Source: an uncultured Fibrobacter sp.
Lineage (GTDB): Bacteria; Fibrobacterota; Fibrobacteria; Fibrobacterales; Fibrobacteraceae
Assembly: GCA_947165045.1 (NCBI GenBank)
Contig: CAMUYW010000006.1
Span: 1-64,000, forward strand
DNA length: 64,000 bases
Direction: 5' to 3'
Every line of letters starts with the position of its first letter. Positions within the stretch are counted from its first letter, which is position 1. Made by a program: the position numbers and the translations under genes. The notes beneath the pieces were generated by a model. That model ran no database searches. It was not told the origin of the DNA and saw only the letters and a program-made list of their open reading frames with translations. Shown piece after piece: positions 19,752 to 27,639 of the stretch.

Positions 19752-21416
19752 ATGAAATCGTTAAGAGTTCTTGGTTTAGCTTTTCTTCTTTGCGCAAATT
19801 CGTATGCCGTCACCAGCCAATTCCGCGGTGTGAACTGGGCCGATAAGCGCGACAACTTCGTCTCCGATGTGCTGGTGCTTTCGGGCCTCAGCCTTTCTGA
19901 CAATCATGAATCGGCTTATGCCATTGCCGACCGCATTGTCGGGCAGTTCCAGGAAGTGCTCGGCACAAACAGCGTGCGCATGCCGGTGAACGAACCGACA
20001 ATTCTCACTGCTTTTGACATGTACTCCGGTGCGTTGGATGCTGCGCTTGAACATGGGCGAGTGGCGATGGGCTATTGGGGCCCTGCGCAGCCTGCGGGTC
20101 CGAAGAACATGGATGATTGGTGGAAAATGTGGGCGAAAATCGTTGAACATTACGGCGACCATCCAAACGCCTATTTCGAAATTTTCAATGAACCGCACAT
20201 GTACAGCAAGGAAGAACTTCGCAATCTCTATGCGACATGGCTCGAAAAATTCCCGGATGTTCCGCGTGACCACATCTTGCTCGATGGTTCCGGCCTCGCT
20301 TGGAATGTTCCGGACATTGCTGACGACCCGCGTTTTGAAGGCTGCCTCTTTGCCGTTCACGAATACACCTTCTGGAACATGAGCATCACCACCGAACAAG
20401 GCTGGAAAAACAGCTTTAAGGGCAAAGTCGGCAAATACATTGACCGTACGGTTTGCACGGAATGGGGTGGCGCCATGAGCCCCGGCGAAAAGGCTGGCGT
20501 TCACTACGACTACATGGACTACAATTCCTCTCCGACCAACTACTTCATGGCTTACATCCGCGGCATGTCTGATCAGCTCCGCGAATGGGAAATGGGCAGT
20601 TTCTACTGGCCGGGCCTCCGCGATGGCGACTGGTACAGCATGACCAAGCGCAGTGGGGAAGGTGTAAACACCAAGCTCGAAATCGTGAACCAGTCTGGCG
20701 TAGACCGCATGCAAATGGCCTGGGCCGATACCGTCGAAACGAACCCGCCCAAGCAAGATCCGTTTGGCAAAATCGGTGAAGATGGCGCTGCCGTTGCAGG
20801 TACACCAGCAACAATTCCCGGCAAAATCGAAGCCGAAAACTACGACCTCGGTGGCAACCGCGTTTCGTTTTATGACAAGTCTTCCGGCAACGAAGGCGGT
20901 TTCTACCGCAAGGATGCTGTGGATATTGTCGCTTTAGATTCCGCCGACCTCTCGAAAGGCTATGCCATCGGTCACACGAATGAAGGCGAATGGCTCGAAT
21001 ACACGGTCAACGTTGCAAAAACCGCGACCTACTCTGTCGAATTGCTGATGGCGACCGCTTCCGAAAAGGCTGGCGTGCTGTTGTTCATTGACAACAAGGC
21101 TGTATCCGACAGCATCCTCGCAAAACAAGGTGAAGACTGGTCGAACTACTCTGCTGTGCAATCCAAAGTGGGCGAGCTTTCCGCTGGCGAACACGTCCTC
21201 AAAATGCAAATTGTCGGAAATTACGTGAACATTGACAACCTCCGCTTCTGCGAAGGCGAAAAGTGCGAAGAAACGGTCGGAATCCGCGTCTCCCGCGCAT
21301 CACTTCCCGCGAGCACTCTCGAAAAAACATCCCCGCGCCTCCGCGTCGAGCACAACAAGCTTTTTGTTGAGAAAAACGGCCTCCGCTTTGACCTCACCGG
21401 CCACCGCATCAAATAA
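19752..21416 (+). CDS. Secreted GH5 glycanase with CBM6 and an atypical C-terminus
   Basis: 554 residues from ATG 19752. Signal peptide about 1-19 (NSYA). The GH5 TIM barrel has FRGVNWADK at the start, acid/base Glu147 in FEIFNEPHMY, and nucleophile Glu237 in CTEWGGAM, so it is a clan-A retaining enzyme; the subfamily cannot be set by eye (endoglucanase, mannanase and xylanase are all possible). CBM6 spans about 355-500 (IPGKIEAENYDLGG ... YVNIDNLRF). The C-terminus differs from all other hydrolases here: it lacks the GKxLG...GVYxV pattern and ends in VEKNGLRFDLTGHRIK. Operator and promoter are present. No clear terminator is seen before the GH10 unit. Confidence 0.88.
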   Translation: MKSLRVLGLAFLLCANSYAVTSQFRGVNWADKRDNFVSDVLVLSGLSLSDNHESAYAIADRIVGQFQEVLGTNSVRMPVNEPTILTAFDMYSGALDAALEHGRVAMGYWGPAQPAGPKNMDDWWKMWAKIVEHYGDHPNAYFEIFNEPHMYSKEELRNLYATWLEKFPDVPRDHILLDGSGLAWNVPDIADDPRFEGCLFAVHEYTFWNMSITTEQGWKNSFKGKVGKYIDRTVCTEWGGAMSPGEKAGVHYDYMDYNSSPTNYFMAYIRGMSDQLREWEMGSFYWPGLRDGDWYSMTKRSGEGVNTKLEIVNQSGVDRMQMAWADTVETNPPKQDPFGKIGEDGAAVAGTPATIPGKIEAENYDLGGNRVSFYDKSSGNEGGFYRKDAVDIVALDSADLSKGYAIGHTNEGEWLEYTVNVAKTATYSVELLMATASEKAGVLLFIDNKAVSDSILAKQGEDWSNYSAVQSKVGELSAGEHVLKMQIVGNYVNIDNLRFCEGEKCEETVGIRVSRASLPASTLEKTSPRLRVEHNKLFVEKNGLRFDLTGHRIK

Positions 21417-21441
21417 CGTTCCATAAAAAAATATTCCATCA

Positions 21442-21505
21442 TGGACTTTTTATCAATGATAAGTATTTGCGTTTTTTGAGCATTCTTTAAAAACGAGAAT
21501 ATGTT
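21442..21505 (+). promoter_or_regulatory. Operator plus TANNTT promoter of first GH10 gene
   Basis: TGGACT-TTT-TATCAA at 21442-21456 (centre 21449; reads TTGATA-AAA-AGTCCA on the other strand) and TATGTT at 21500-21505, 51 bp from the centre. Confidence 0.65.
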
Positions 21506-21555
21506 TAAATTGGTTGTATGGGTATTCAACCTTTTTGGGTATAAGGATTAGGATT

Positions 21556-23379
21556 ATGAAAAAATTTTCTCTCGCTTTAGCGGCCATCGCAGGCCTCGCT
21601 TCTGTTGCAAACGCCGCTCTCGCCGATGGTGGTGCCAAGTTTTTAGGAAACATTACGACCAGTAGCCAAATCCGTTCGGATATGGGCACTTACTGGAACC
21701 AGCTTACGAACGAAAACGGCTGTAAGTGGGGTTCCATCCATTCTGTGGATAACAGCGGAAAGAGCGTATTCAATTTTAACGGCTTTGATAGCTGCGAAAA
21801 CGGCTACAAGTGGGCCAAGGAAAAACCGGGTGAACGCCACTTCAAGTTCCATGCGCTCATTTGGGGCTCCCAAAAGCCGGACTTCCTTTGCACGGCTAAA
21901 AACCCGGGCATTACGGTTGAAAAGACCAAGCAGTACATTACCGAATGGTTCGATGCTGTTGCCGCCAAGTTCCCTGACCTTGAATATATCGACGTGGTGA
22001 ACGAAGCTATTTGGGCCGGCAACAACTATCACTCTGGTTATAACAAGCCCGCTACTGGTGCCGAAGGCATCAGTACTGACGACCCGAGCTGCGGCGGTAC
22101 CTACATTATCGACGCTCTTGGCGGCGACCGCGTGGTCAATGGCAAACATCAGTATGATTTCGTGAAGACCGCTTTTGAAATGGCCCGCGAACGCTGGCCC
22201 GAAGCAAAGCTCATTTACAACGACTATAACACGCTCTCTTGGCAGATGAATGAAGGCATCGAAATGATCCAGACGCTCCTTGCCAACGGCGCTCCGATTG
22301 ACTTCTACGGTCAGCAGGCTCACGACTGTAAGGGCATGAGCAAGTCCGATTTCGAAAGCAAGCTTACCCGAATCCATAATGAAACGGGCCTTCCGCTGCT
22401 CATTTCGGAATACGATATCGGTGAAGCAGACGACCAGAAGCAGAAAAACGACTATGCAAACCAAATCCCGTTCATGTGGGAAACCGAATGGATTGGCGGT
22501 ATCACCATCTGGGGTTACATCAATGGTGCAACCTGGGCTGCCAACACGGGTATTATGGAAAAGGATGGTCGCAAGCGTGCCGCCATGGTCTGGCTCGAAG
22601 AATATTTCGCCAACAACCTCGACAAGGGTAAGAACACCACGGGTGAGGTCGTAAAGGTCGATCCTGTTCCGCAGGAACCGTTCAAGGGCACTGCTTGGGC
22701 AATTCCGGGCAAGATTGAAGCCGAAGACTTTGACGTTCCGGGCAAGGGCAAAAACGAAGACGGCACGAGCAATGCTTCTTTCCGTGATGCCGATTCCGAA
22801 AATCATGGTGATTCTGACTACCGCAAGGACGATGCTCCGGGCGTTGACCTCTATGCAAAGGCAACGGGTGTCGTCGTGGGTTACAACAACACGGGCGACT
22901 GGCTCGAATATACCGTCAACGTTGCCGAAGCTGGCGATTACACCATGACCGCTTCTGTGGCAACCGAAAGTTCTGATGCTTCCTTCACACTCTCGATCGA
23001 TGGAAAGTCCGTGGCCGAAGTTCCGGTTTCCGGCTCTAGCTGGGACGATTATGCCGATGTGACTGCCGATGTGACACTTCCGGCAGGCAAGCATATCTTG
23101 CGCATGGACGTGACCGCAGAATACTTCGATATTGACTACTTCAACTTTGCGAAGAAGGGGGAAATTGCAATTCGTTCGAACGCTCGTTTTGAAACGCCTG
23201 TGCTCGCCGATTACGATGTCTTTGACATGAACGGTGTCCGCCTTGGTCGCATGAGTGCCTACTCCATGAACGAAGCCGTCAATTTGCTCAAGAGCTCGAG
23301 TGCTGTCAAGGTTCAGGGCCTCTACGTGATCCGTTCCGTCAAGAATGGCGCCGTAAAGTCCGTCCGTATCGCTCGCTAA
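21556..23379 (+). CDS. Secreted GH10 endo-beta-1,4-xylanase with CBM6 and C-terminal sorting-type domain (tandem copy 1)
   Basis: 607 residues. ATG 21556 (MKKFSLALAAIAG) follows an AGGATTAGGATT leader; the open frame upstream covers the promoter. Signal peptide about 1-20 (VANA). GH10 barrel: KFHALIWGSQ, acid/base Glu150 in IDVVNEAIW, FKMARERWP-type segment, nucleophile Glu285 in LISEYDIG, and ITIWGYINGATW. It carries a longer loop with Cys residues (FLCTAKNPG, DDPSCGGTYII) than the other two copies. CBM6 spans about 382-532 and the sorting-type domain about 540-607 (YDVFDMNGVRLGRM ... GLYVIRSV). It should cleave internal xylan bonds. Promoter and terminator sequences are shared with the two following GH10 genes, showing duplication of whole transcription units. 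Confidence 0.95.
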   Translation: MKKFSLALAAIAGLASVANAALADGGAKFLGNITTSSQIRSDMGTYWNQLTNENGCKWGSIHSVDNSGKSVFNFNGFDSCENGYKWAKEKPGERHFKFHALIWGSQKPDFLCTAKNPGITVEKTKQYITEWFDAVAAKFPDLEYIDVVNEAIWAGNNYHSGYNKPATGAEGISTDDPSCGGTYIIDALGGDRVVNGKHQYDFVKTAFEMARERWPEAKLIYNDYNTLSWQMNEGIEMIQTLLANGAPIDFYGQQAHDCKGMSKSDFESKLTRIHNETGLPLLISEYDIGEADDQKQKNDYANQIPFMWETEWIGGITIWGYINGATWAANTGIMEKDGRKRAAMVWLEEYFANNLDKGKNTTGEVVKVDPVPQEPFKGTAWAIPGKIEAEDFDVPGKGKNEDGTSNASFRDADSENHGDSDYRKDDAPGVDLYAKATGVVVGYNNTGDWLEYTVNVAEAGDYTMTASVATESSDASFTLSIDGKSVAEVPVSGSSWDDYADVTADVTLPAGKHILRMDVTAEYFDIDYFNFAKKGEIAIRSNARFETPVLADYDVFDMNGVRLGRMSAYSMNEAVNLLKSSSAVKVQGLYVIRSVKNGAVKSVRIAR

Positions 23380-23404
23380 GAATTCCTAATCCAAAACACC
23401 TCAA

Positions 23405-23435
23405 GGCCTTCGGGATACCTCTCGAAGGTCTTTTT
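23405..23435 (+). terminator. Terminator of first GH10 gene
   Basis: GGCCTTCGGGATACCTCTCGAAGGTC hairpin region with CCTTCG paired to CGAAGG, then TTTTT. The same stem occurs after copies 2 and 3. Confidence 0.85.
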
Positions 23436-23456
23436 CCAAATCGGAATATTGCTTCA

Positions 23457-23520
23457 TGGACATTTTGTCAATGATAAATTTTGGGGTTTTTAGGGCTTTT
23501 TTTGAAAATGAGAATATGTT
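23457..23520 (+). promoter_or_regulatory. Operator plus TANNTT promoter of second GH10 gene
   Basis: TGGACA-TTT-TGTCAA at 23457-23471 (centre 23464), the best palindrome of the set, and TATGTT at 23515-23520, 51 bp from the centre. Confidence 0.7.
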
Positions 23521-23565
23521 CTATAAAGGTTGTATGGGTATTCAACTTATATGAGGATGTGGACT

Positions 23566-25389
23566 ATGAAATCTAAAATTTTAAAAGGATTAATGGCTGC
23601 AGCACTTTTGGGTGGTGCAGTAAGTGCTTTTGCAGGCCCAGGTTTGGCTGATGGTGCTGCAAAATTCGTCGGTAACATTACGACTCGTGGCCAGGTTCGT
23701 AGCGACTTTACAAAGCTGTGGAACCAGATTACCGCTGAAAACGAATGTAAGTGGGCGTCCATTGAAGGAACCCGCGGTCGTTACAACTGGTCTGGTTGCG
23801 ATGCCGCCTATAACTGGGCGAAGAACAACGGCGGTCACTTCAAGTTCCATGCGCTTGTATGGGGCTCTCAGTACCCGAACTGGTTGAACGGCCTTAGCGT
23901 TGACGAAACCAAGAAGGCGATTACCGCTTGGTTCGACGCTGTCAAGCAGCATTACCCCGATCTCGAAATGATCGACGTGGTGAACGAAGCTATCCGTACG
24001 GGCAACAACAACTATCACTCCGGCTACGGCAAGAACAACAACATCATCGGTGCTCTCGGTGGCGATAACGGCGGTAATTACCAGTTCGTGACCACCGCTT
24101 TCAAGATGGCTCGTGAACGCTGGCCGAAGGCTATCTTGATTTACAACGACTATAATACTGTTCAGTGGAACAAGGATGAAGGTATTAACCTCATCAACAC
24201 CATCAAGAAGAACGGCGCTCCGGTGGACGCCTACGGTCTTCAGGCTCATGACATGATGAGCCAAGGCGGTGGCGCGGGTGGTACCGGTGGTGGTGGCTCT
24301 TGCTTGAATATCAACACCTTGAAAAACGTCATCGGCGAAATTTGGAACAAGACCCAGATGCCGATGTTCATCTCTGAATACGATATCGGTACCGATAACG
24401 ACAATATCCAAAAGCAGTGCTACCAGGAACAGATTTCCTACTTCATGGAAAACGAACATGTTGCCGGTATCACCTTGTGGGGCTATGTTTATGGTGCAAC
24501 CTGGATCAACAATGGTAACTCCGGTATCATCAAGGATAATGGCGGCGACCGTCCTGCAATGACTTGGCTTAAGGATTACCTCTCCAAGAACAAGGGCGCG
24601 AACACCACTGGCCTTGCTACAGGTGAAGTTACTCCGGTGGATCCAGTTCCGCAGGAACCGTTCAAGGGCGATCCGATTGCAATTCCGGGCAAGGTTGAAG
24701 CGGAAGACTTCGATATTCCGGGCCAGGGCAAGAATGAAGATGGCACGAGCAACGCTTCTTACGGCGACGATGGCGAAAACAAGGGTGATTCCGATTACCG
24801 CAAGGGCACTGGCGTCGATGTCTATGAAAAGGCTACTGGTAAGGTAGTTGGCTACAACAATACGGGTGACTGGCTTGAATGGACTGTCAACGTTGCTGAA
24901 GCCGGTGACTATACTGCAGTCGCTTCTGTTGCTACGAGTGGTACAGGTACCTTCACCCTTTCTATCGATGGCAAGTCCGTTGGTGAATTCACGGTCGAAG
25001 GCTCTAGTTTTGATGACTTCGCAGACGTGAAGCAGAAGGTCACTCTTCCGGCTGGTAAGCATATCCTCCGCATGGATGTAACGAAGGAATACTTCGATAT
25101 CGACTACATCAACTTCGTGAAGGGTGATGTCCAAGATAATCCGGGTGGCAATGGCGGTGATGAACCGGGTCCGATTTCCATTAAGCCTGCTGTTCACTTC
25201 GAAACTCCGACTCTCGGCGCCTATGATGTCTTTGACATGAACGGAGTCCGCCTCGGTCGCATGCGTGCCTACACCATGGACGAAGCTGTGAACACGCTCA
25301 AGAACACGAGCGACATCAAGGTTCAGGGCATCTACATGCTCCGTTCCGTGAAGAATGGTGCTGTGAAGACGGTTCGCATCGCTCGCTAA
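23566..25389 (+). CDS. Secreted GH10 endo-beta-1,4-xylanase with CBM6 and C-terminal sorting-type domain (tandem copy 2)
   Basis: 607 residues. ATG 23566 (MKSKILKG) is chosen because GAGGATG lies nine bases before it and the same arrangement occurs ahead of copy 3. Signal peptide about 1-23 (SAFA). GH10 motifs: KFHALVWGSQYPNWL, acid/base Glu141 in IDVVNEAIR, nucleophile Glu271 in FISEYDIGTDND, ITLWGYVYGATW. Unlike its neighbours it has a glycine-rich loop at about 233-247 (SQGGGAGGTGGGGS) between the AHDMM segment and the nucleophile strand, closed by a Cys. CBM6 spans about 372-520, followed by a PGGNGG linker and the sorting-type domain (YDVFDMNGVRLGRMRAY). Expected activity: endo-xylanase. 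Confidence 0.95.
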   Translation: MKSKILKGLMAAALLGGAVSAFAGPGLADGAAKFVGNITTRGQVRSDFTKLWNQITAENECKWASIEGTRGRYNWSGCDAAYNWAKNNGGHFKFHALVWGSQYPNWLNGLSVDETKKAITAWFDAVKQHYPDLEMIDVVNEAIRTGNNNYHSGYGKNNNIIGALGGDNGGNYQFVTTAFKMARERWPKAILIYNDYNTVQWNKDEGINLINTIKKNGAPVDAYGLQAHDMMSQGGGAGGTGGGGSCLNINTLKNVIGEIWNKTQMPMFISEYDIGTDNDNIQKQCYQEQISYFMENEHVAGITLWGYVYGATWINNGNSGIIKDNGGDRPAMTWLKDYLSKNKGANTTGLATGEVTPVDPVPQEPFKGDPIAIPGKVEAEDFDIPGQGKNEDGTSNASYGDDGENKGDSDYRKGTGVDVYEKATGKVVGYNNTGDWLEWTVNVAEAGDYTAVASVATSGTGTFTLSIDGKSVGEFTVEGSSFDDFADVKQKVTLPAGKHILRMDVTKEYFDIDYINFVKGDVQDNPGGNGGDEPGPISIKPAVHFETPTLGAYDVFDMNGVRLGRMRAYTMDEAVNTLKNTSDIKVQGIYMLRSVKNGAVKTVRIAR

Positions 25390-25437
25390 AAAGTTCCTAA
25401 TCCATACTCCCGTAAAAGGGAGCCTTAAATACCCAAA

Positions 25438-25466
25438 GGCCTTCGAGGTAACCCTCGAAGGCTCTT
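25438..25466 (+). terminator. Terminator of second GH10 gene
   Basis: CCTTCGAGG-TAA-CCCTCGAAGG hairpin followed by a short T-rich tail. A smaller CTCCCGTAAAAGGGAG hairpin lies just upstream at 25407-25422. Confidence 0.8.
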
Positions 25467-25494
25467 TGGTTTTTATTGTGTAAACAAAGCATTA

Positions 25495-25558
25495 CCGACA
25501 TTTTGTCAACGGAAAATTTTTGCGTTTTTGAGGTTGTCCACAAAATCGAGGATATGTT
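25495..25558 (+). promoter_or_regulatory. Operator plus TANNTT promoter of third GH10 gene
   Basis: CCGACA-TTT-TGTCAA at 25495-25509 (centre 25502) and TATGTT at 25553-25558, 51 bp from the centre. Confidence 0.65.
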
Positions 25559-25605
25559 TAAAGTAGGTGATGTGTAGGAGTATCAACCTATGAGGATGTT
25601 GGAAT

Positions 25606-27417
25606 ATGAATTTAAAATTCATAAAGGGTTTTGTGTCTGCTGCACTTTTGAGTGGAGCAGTGAGTGCGTTTGCTGGTCCTGGCATGGCTGATGGTGGTGC
25701 CAAGTTCCTTGGAAACATTACTACTAACGGCCAGGTGCGTAGCGACTTTGGCACGTACTGGAACCAGATTACTGCCGAAAACGAATGTAAGTGGGCCTCT
25801 ATCGAAGGTACCCGCGGCAAATTCAATTGGACCGGTTGCGACCGTTGCTACAATTGGGCAAAGCAGAATGGCGGTCATTTCAAGTTCCATGCTCTCGTTT
25901 GGGGCTCTCAGTACCCGAATTGGTTGAACGGCCTTAGCGCCGATGAAACCAAGAAGGCTATTACTGCTTGGTTCGATGCTGTAGCTGCTCATTACCCCGA
26001 TCTCGAAATGATTGACGTGGTGAACGAAGCTATTAAGACCGGTAGCGGCTACCATTCCGGTTACGGCAGAAACAACAACATTATTCCGGCTCTCGGTGGC
26101 GATAACGGCAACTACGAATTTGTGGCAACCGCATTCAAAATGGCGCGCGAACGCTGGCCGAAGGCAATTCTTATCTATAACGACTACAATACCTTCAAGT
26201 GGCAAATCAACGAAGGTATCGACCTCGTGCAGAAATTGGTCAAGCAGGGCGCTCCGGTTGATGCCTACGGTCAACAGGCTCATGACTTGACTGATATGGA
26301 TGCCACAACCTTCAAGAACGCTTTGAACAAGATTCAGACGAGCGTCAAAAATGCCAAGGGCGAACCGATGCCGCTTTACATTACTGAATACGATATCGGT
26401 ACGGACAACGATAGTCAGCAAAAGCAGCGTTATTCTGAACAGATTCCTGCATTTTGGGAATCTAAGCAGGTCGCGGGTATTACCCTTTGGGGCTATATCT
26501 ACGGTTCTACTTGGACTACGAACGGAAACTCCGGTATCATCAAGAACGGCAATGACCGCCCGGCTATGACATGGCTTAAGGATTACTTCAAGAGCCACCT
26601 TGCCGATGGCAAGAACGAAACGGGTCTCTCTGGCGGCAGCAACTATGTAGAACCGGATCCGGTTCCGCGCAAGCCGTTCAAGGGTTCCGCTTTTGAAATC
26701 CCGGGCAAGATTGAAGTCGAAGACTTTGACATTACAGGTTCGGGTAAAACGGACGGCGTAAGCAACGTTTCCTATAACGATTCCGATACCGAAAACCATG
26801 GCGACGCTACGGAATATCGTAAGGACGCACCTGAAGTTGATATCTATAAAAAGGCGACGAACTATGTTATTGGCTATAACAGCGTTGGTGATTGGTACGA
26901 ATATTCCGTCAACGTGAAGAAGGCTGGCGATTACACCGTTTTTGCTTCCGTTGCAACGAGCAATTCAACCTCTAGCTTCTCGCTTTCCGTCGATGGCAAG
27001 GCTGTTGCCGAAAAGGTCGCGCTCTCGGGCTCTAGCTTCGATGAATATACCACGGTAAAGACAAACGTCACGCTCGCAGCAGGTGAACATATCCTCCGCT
27101 TGGAAGTGACTGGCGCCTGGTTCGATATTGACTTCCTCAACTTTGTTGAAGGCAAGGATGCTAAGGACCCGGATGAAAAGGGTAATGACGGTCCGGGTGT
27201 TGCCATCCAGGCTCAGCCGGTTCACTACGAAACCCCGCAACTTGGCGACTACTATGTCTTTGACATGAACGGTGTCCGCATAGGCCGCATGAGCGCTTAC
27301 TCCATGGACGAAGCTGTAGAAACGCTCAAGAATACGAGTGCCATCAAGGTCCAGGGCATTTATGTGCTCCGCTCGGTCAAGAATGGCGCTGTGAAGTCCG
27401 TCCGTATTGCACGCTAA
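25606..27417 (+). CDS. Secreted GH10 endo-beta-1,4-xylanase with CBM6 and C-terminal sorting-type domain (tandem copy 3)
   Basis: 603 residues. ATG 25606 follows GAGGATGTTGG. Signal peptide about 1-23 (SAFA). Very similar to copy 2: KFHALVWGSQYPNWL, acid/base Glu141 in IDVVNEAIK, nucleophile Glu261 in YITEYDIGTDND, ITLWGYIYGSTW. The glycine-rich loop of copy 2 is replaced by a charged segment (LTDMDATTFKNALNK). CBM6 spans about 365-520 (IPGKIEVEDFDITG ... WFDIDFLNF), then an acidic linker and the sorting-type domain (YYVFDMNGVRIGRM ... GIYVLRSV). Last gene of the hydrolase run; the signalling island begins about 220 bp downstream. Confidence 0.95.
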   Translation: MNLKFIKGFVSAALLSGAVSAFAGPGMADGGAKFLGNITTNGQVRSDFGTYWNQITAENECKWASIEGTRGKFNWTGCDRCYNWAKQNGGHFKFHALVWGSQYPNWLNGLSADETKKAITAWFDAVAAHYPDLEMIDVVNEAIKTGSGYHSGYGRNNNIIPALGGDNGNYEFVATAFKMARERWPKAILIYNDYNTFKWQINEGIDLVQKLVKQGAPVDAYGQQAHDLTDMDATTFKNALNKIQTSVKNAKGEPMPLYITEYDIGTDNDSQQKQRYSEQIPAFWESKQVAGITLWGYIYGSTWTTNGNSGIIKNGNDRPAMTWLKDYFKSHLADGKNETGLSGGSNYVEPDPVPRKPFKGSAFEIPGKIEVEDFDITGSGKTDGVSNVSYNDSDTENHGDATEYRKDAPEVDIYKKATNYVIGYNSVGDWYEYSVNVKKAGDYTVFASVATSNSTSSFSLSVDGKAVAEKVALSGSSFDEYTTVKTNVTLAAGEHILRLEVTGAWFDIDFLNFVEGKDAKDPDEKGNDGPGVAIQAQPVHYETPQLGDYYVFDMNGVRIGRMSAYSMDEAVETLKNTSAIKVQGIYVLRSVKNGAVKSVRIAR

Positions 27418-27460
27418 AATATCCTAATCCACACCCCTTAAAGGGTGTAGAATACCCAAA

Positions 27461-27495
27461 GGCCTTCGAGGAACTTTTCTCGAAGGTTCTTTTTA
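27461..27495 (+). terminator. Terminator of third GH10 gene
   Basis: GGCCTTCGAGGAAC...TCTCGAAGGTTC hairpin followed by TTTTT. Preceded by a small ACACCCCTTAAAGGGTGT hairpin at 27431-27448. Confidence 0.85.
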
Positions 27496-27496
27496 T

Positions 27497-27548
27497 GTCA
27501 CCCCTGCCTGAGCCTGTCCCGGACATGTTCCGGGGTGCCGGGGGCGCC
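27497..27548. repeat. GTCA-type intergenic repeat
   Basis: GTCACCCCTGCCTGAGCC, then TGTCCCGGACATGTTCCGGGGTG: a compound hairpin after the GH10 terminator, of the same class as those at 12157 and 19085. Confidence 0.5.
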
Positions 27549-27639
27549 ATTTTAATCTAATTCTTATTATAATCGCAAAAATTTGCCTCACCTCGTAAAA
27601 AATTGATGTATTTTAATTAATTACAGAGCGGGAGCAAAA

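Noticed and set aside
21417-21441. Terminator between GH5 and the first GH10
   Set aside because: Only an A-run and no stable stem were seen, so no terminator is claimed there.
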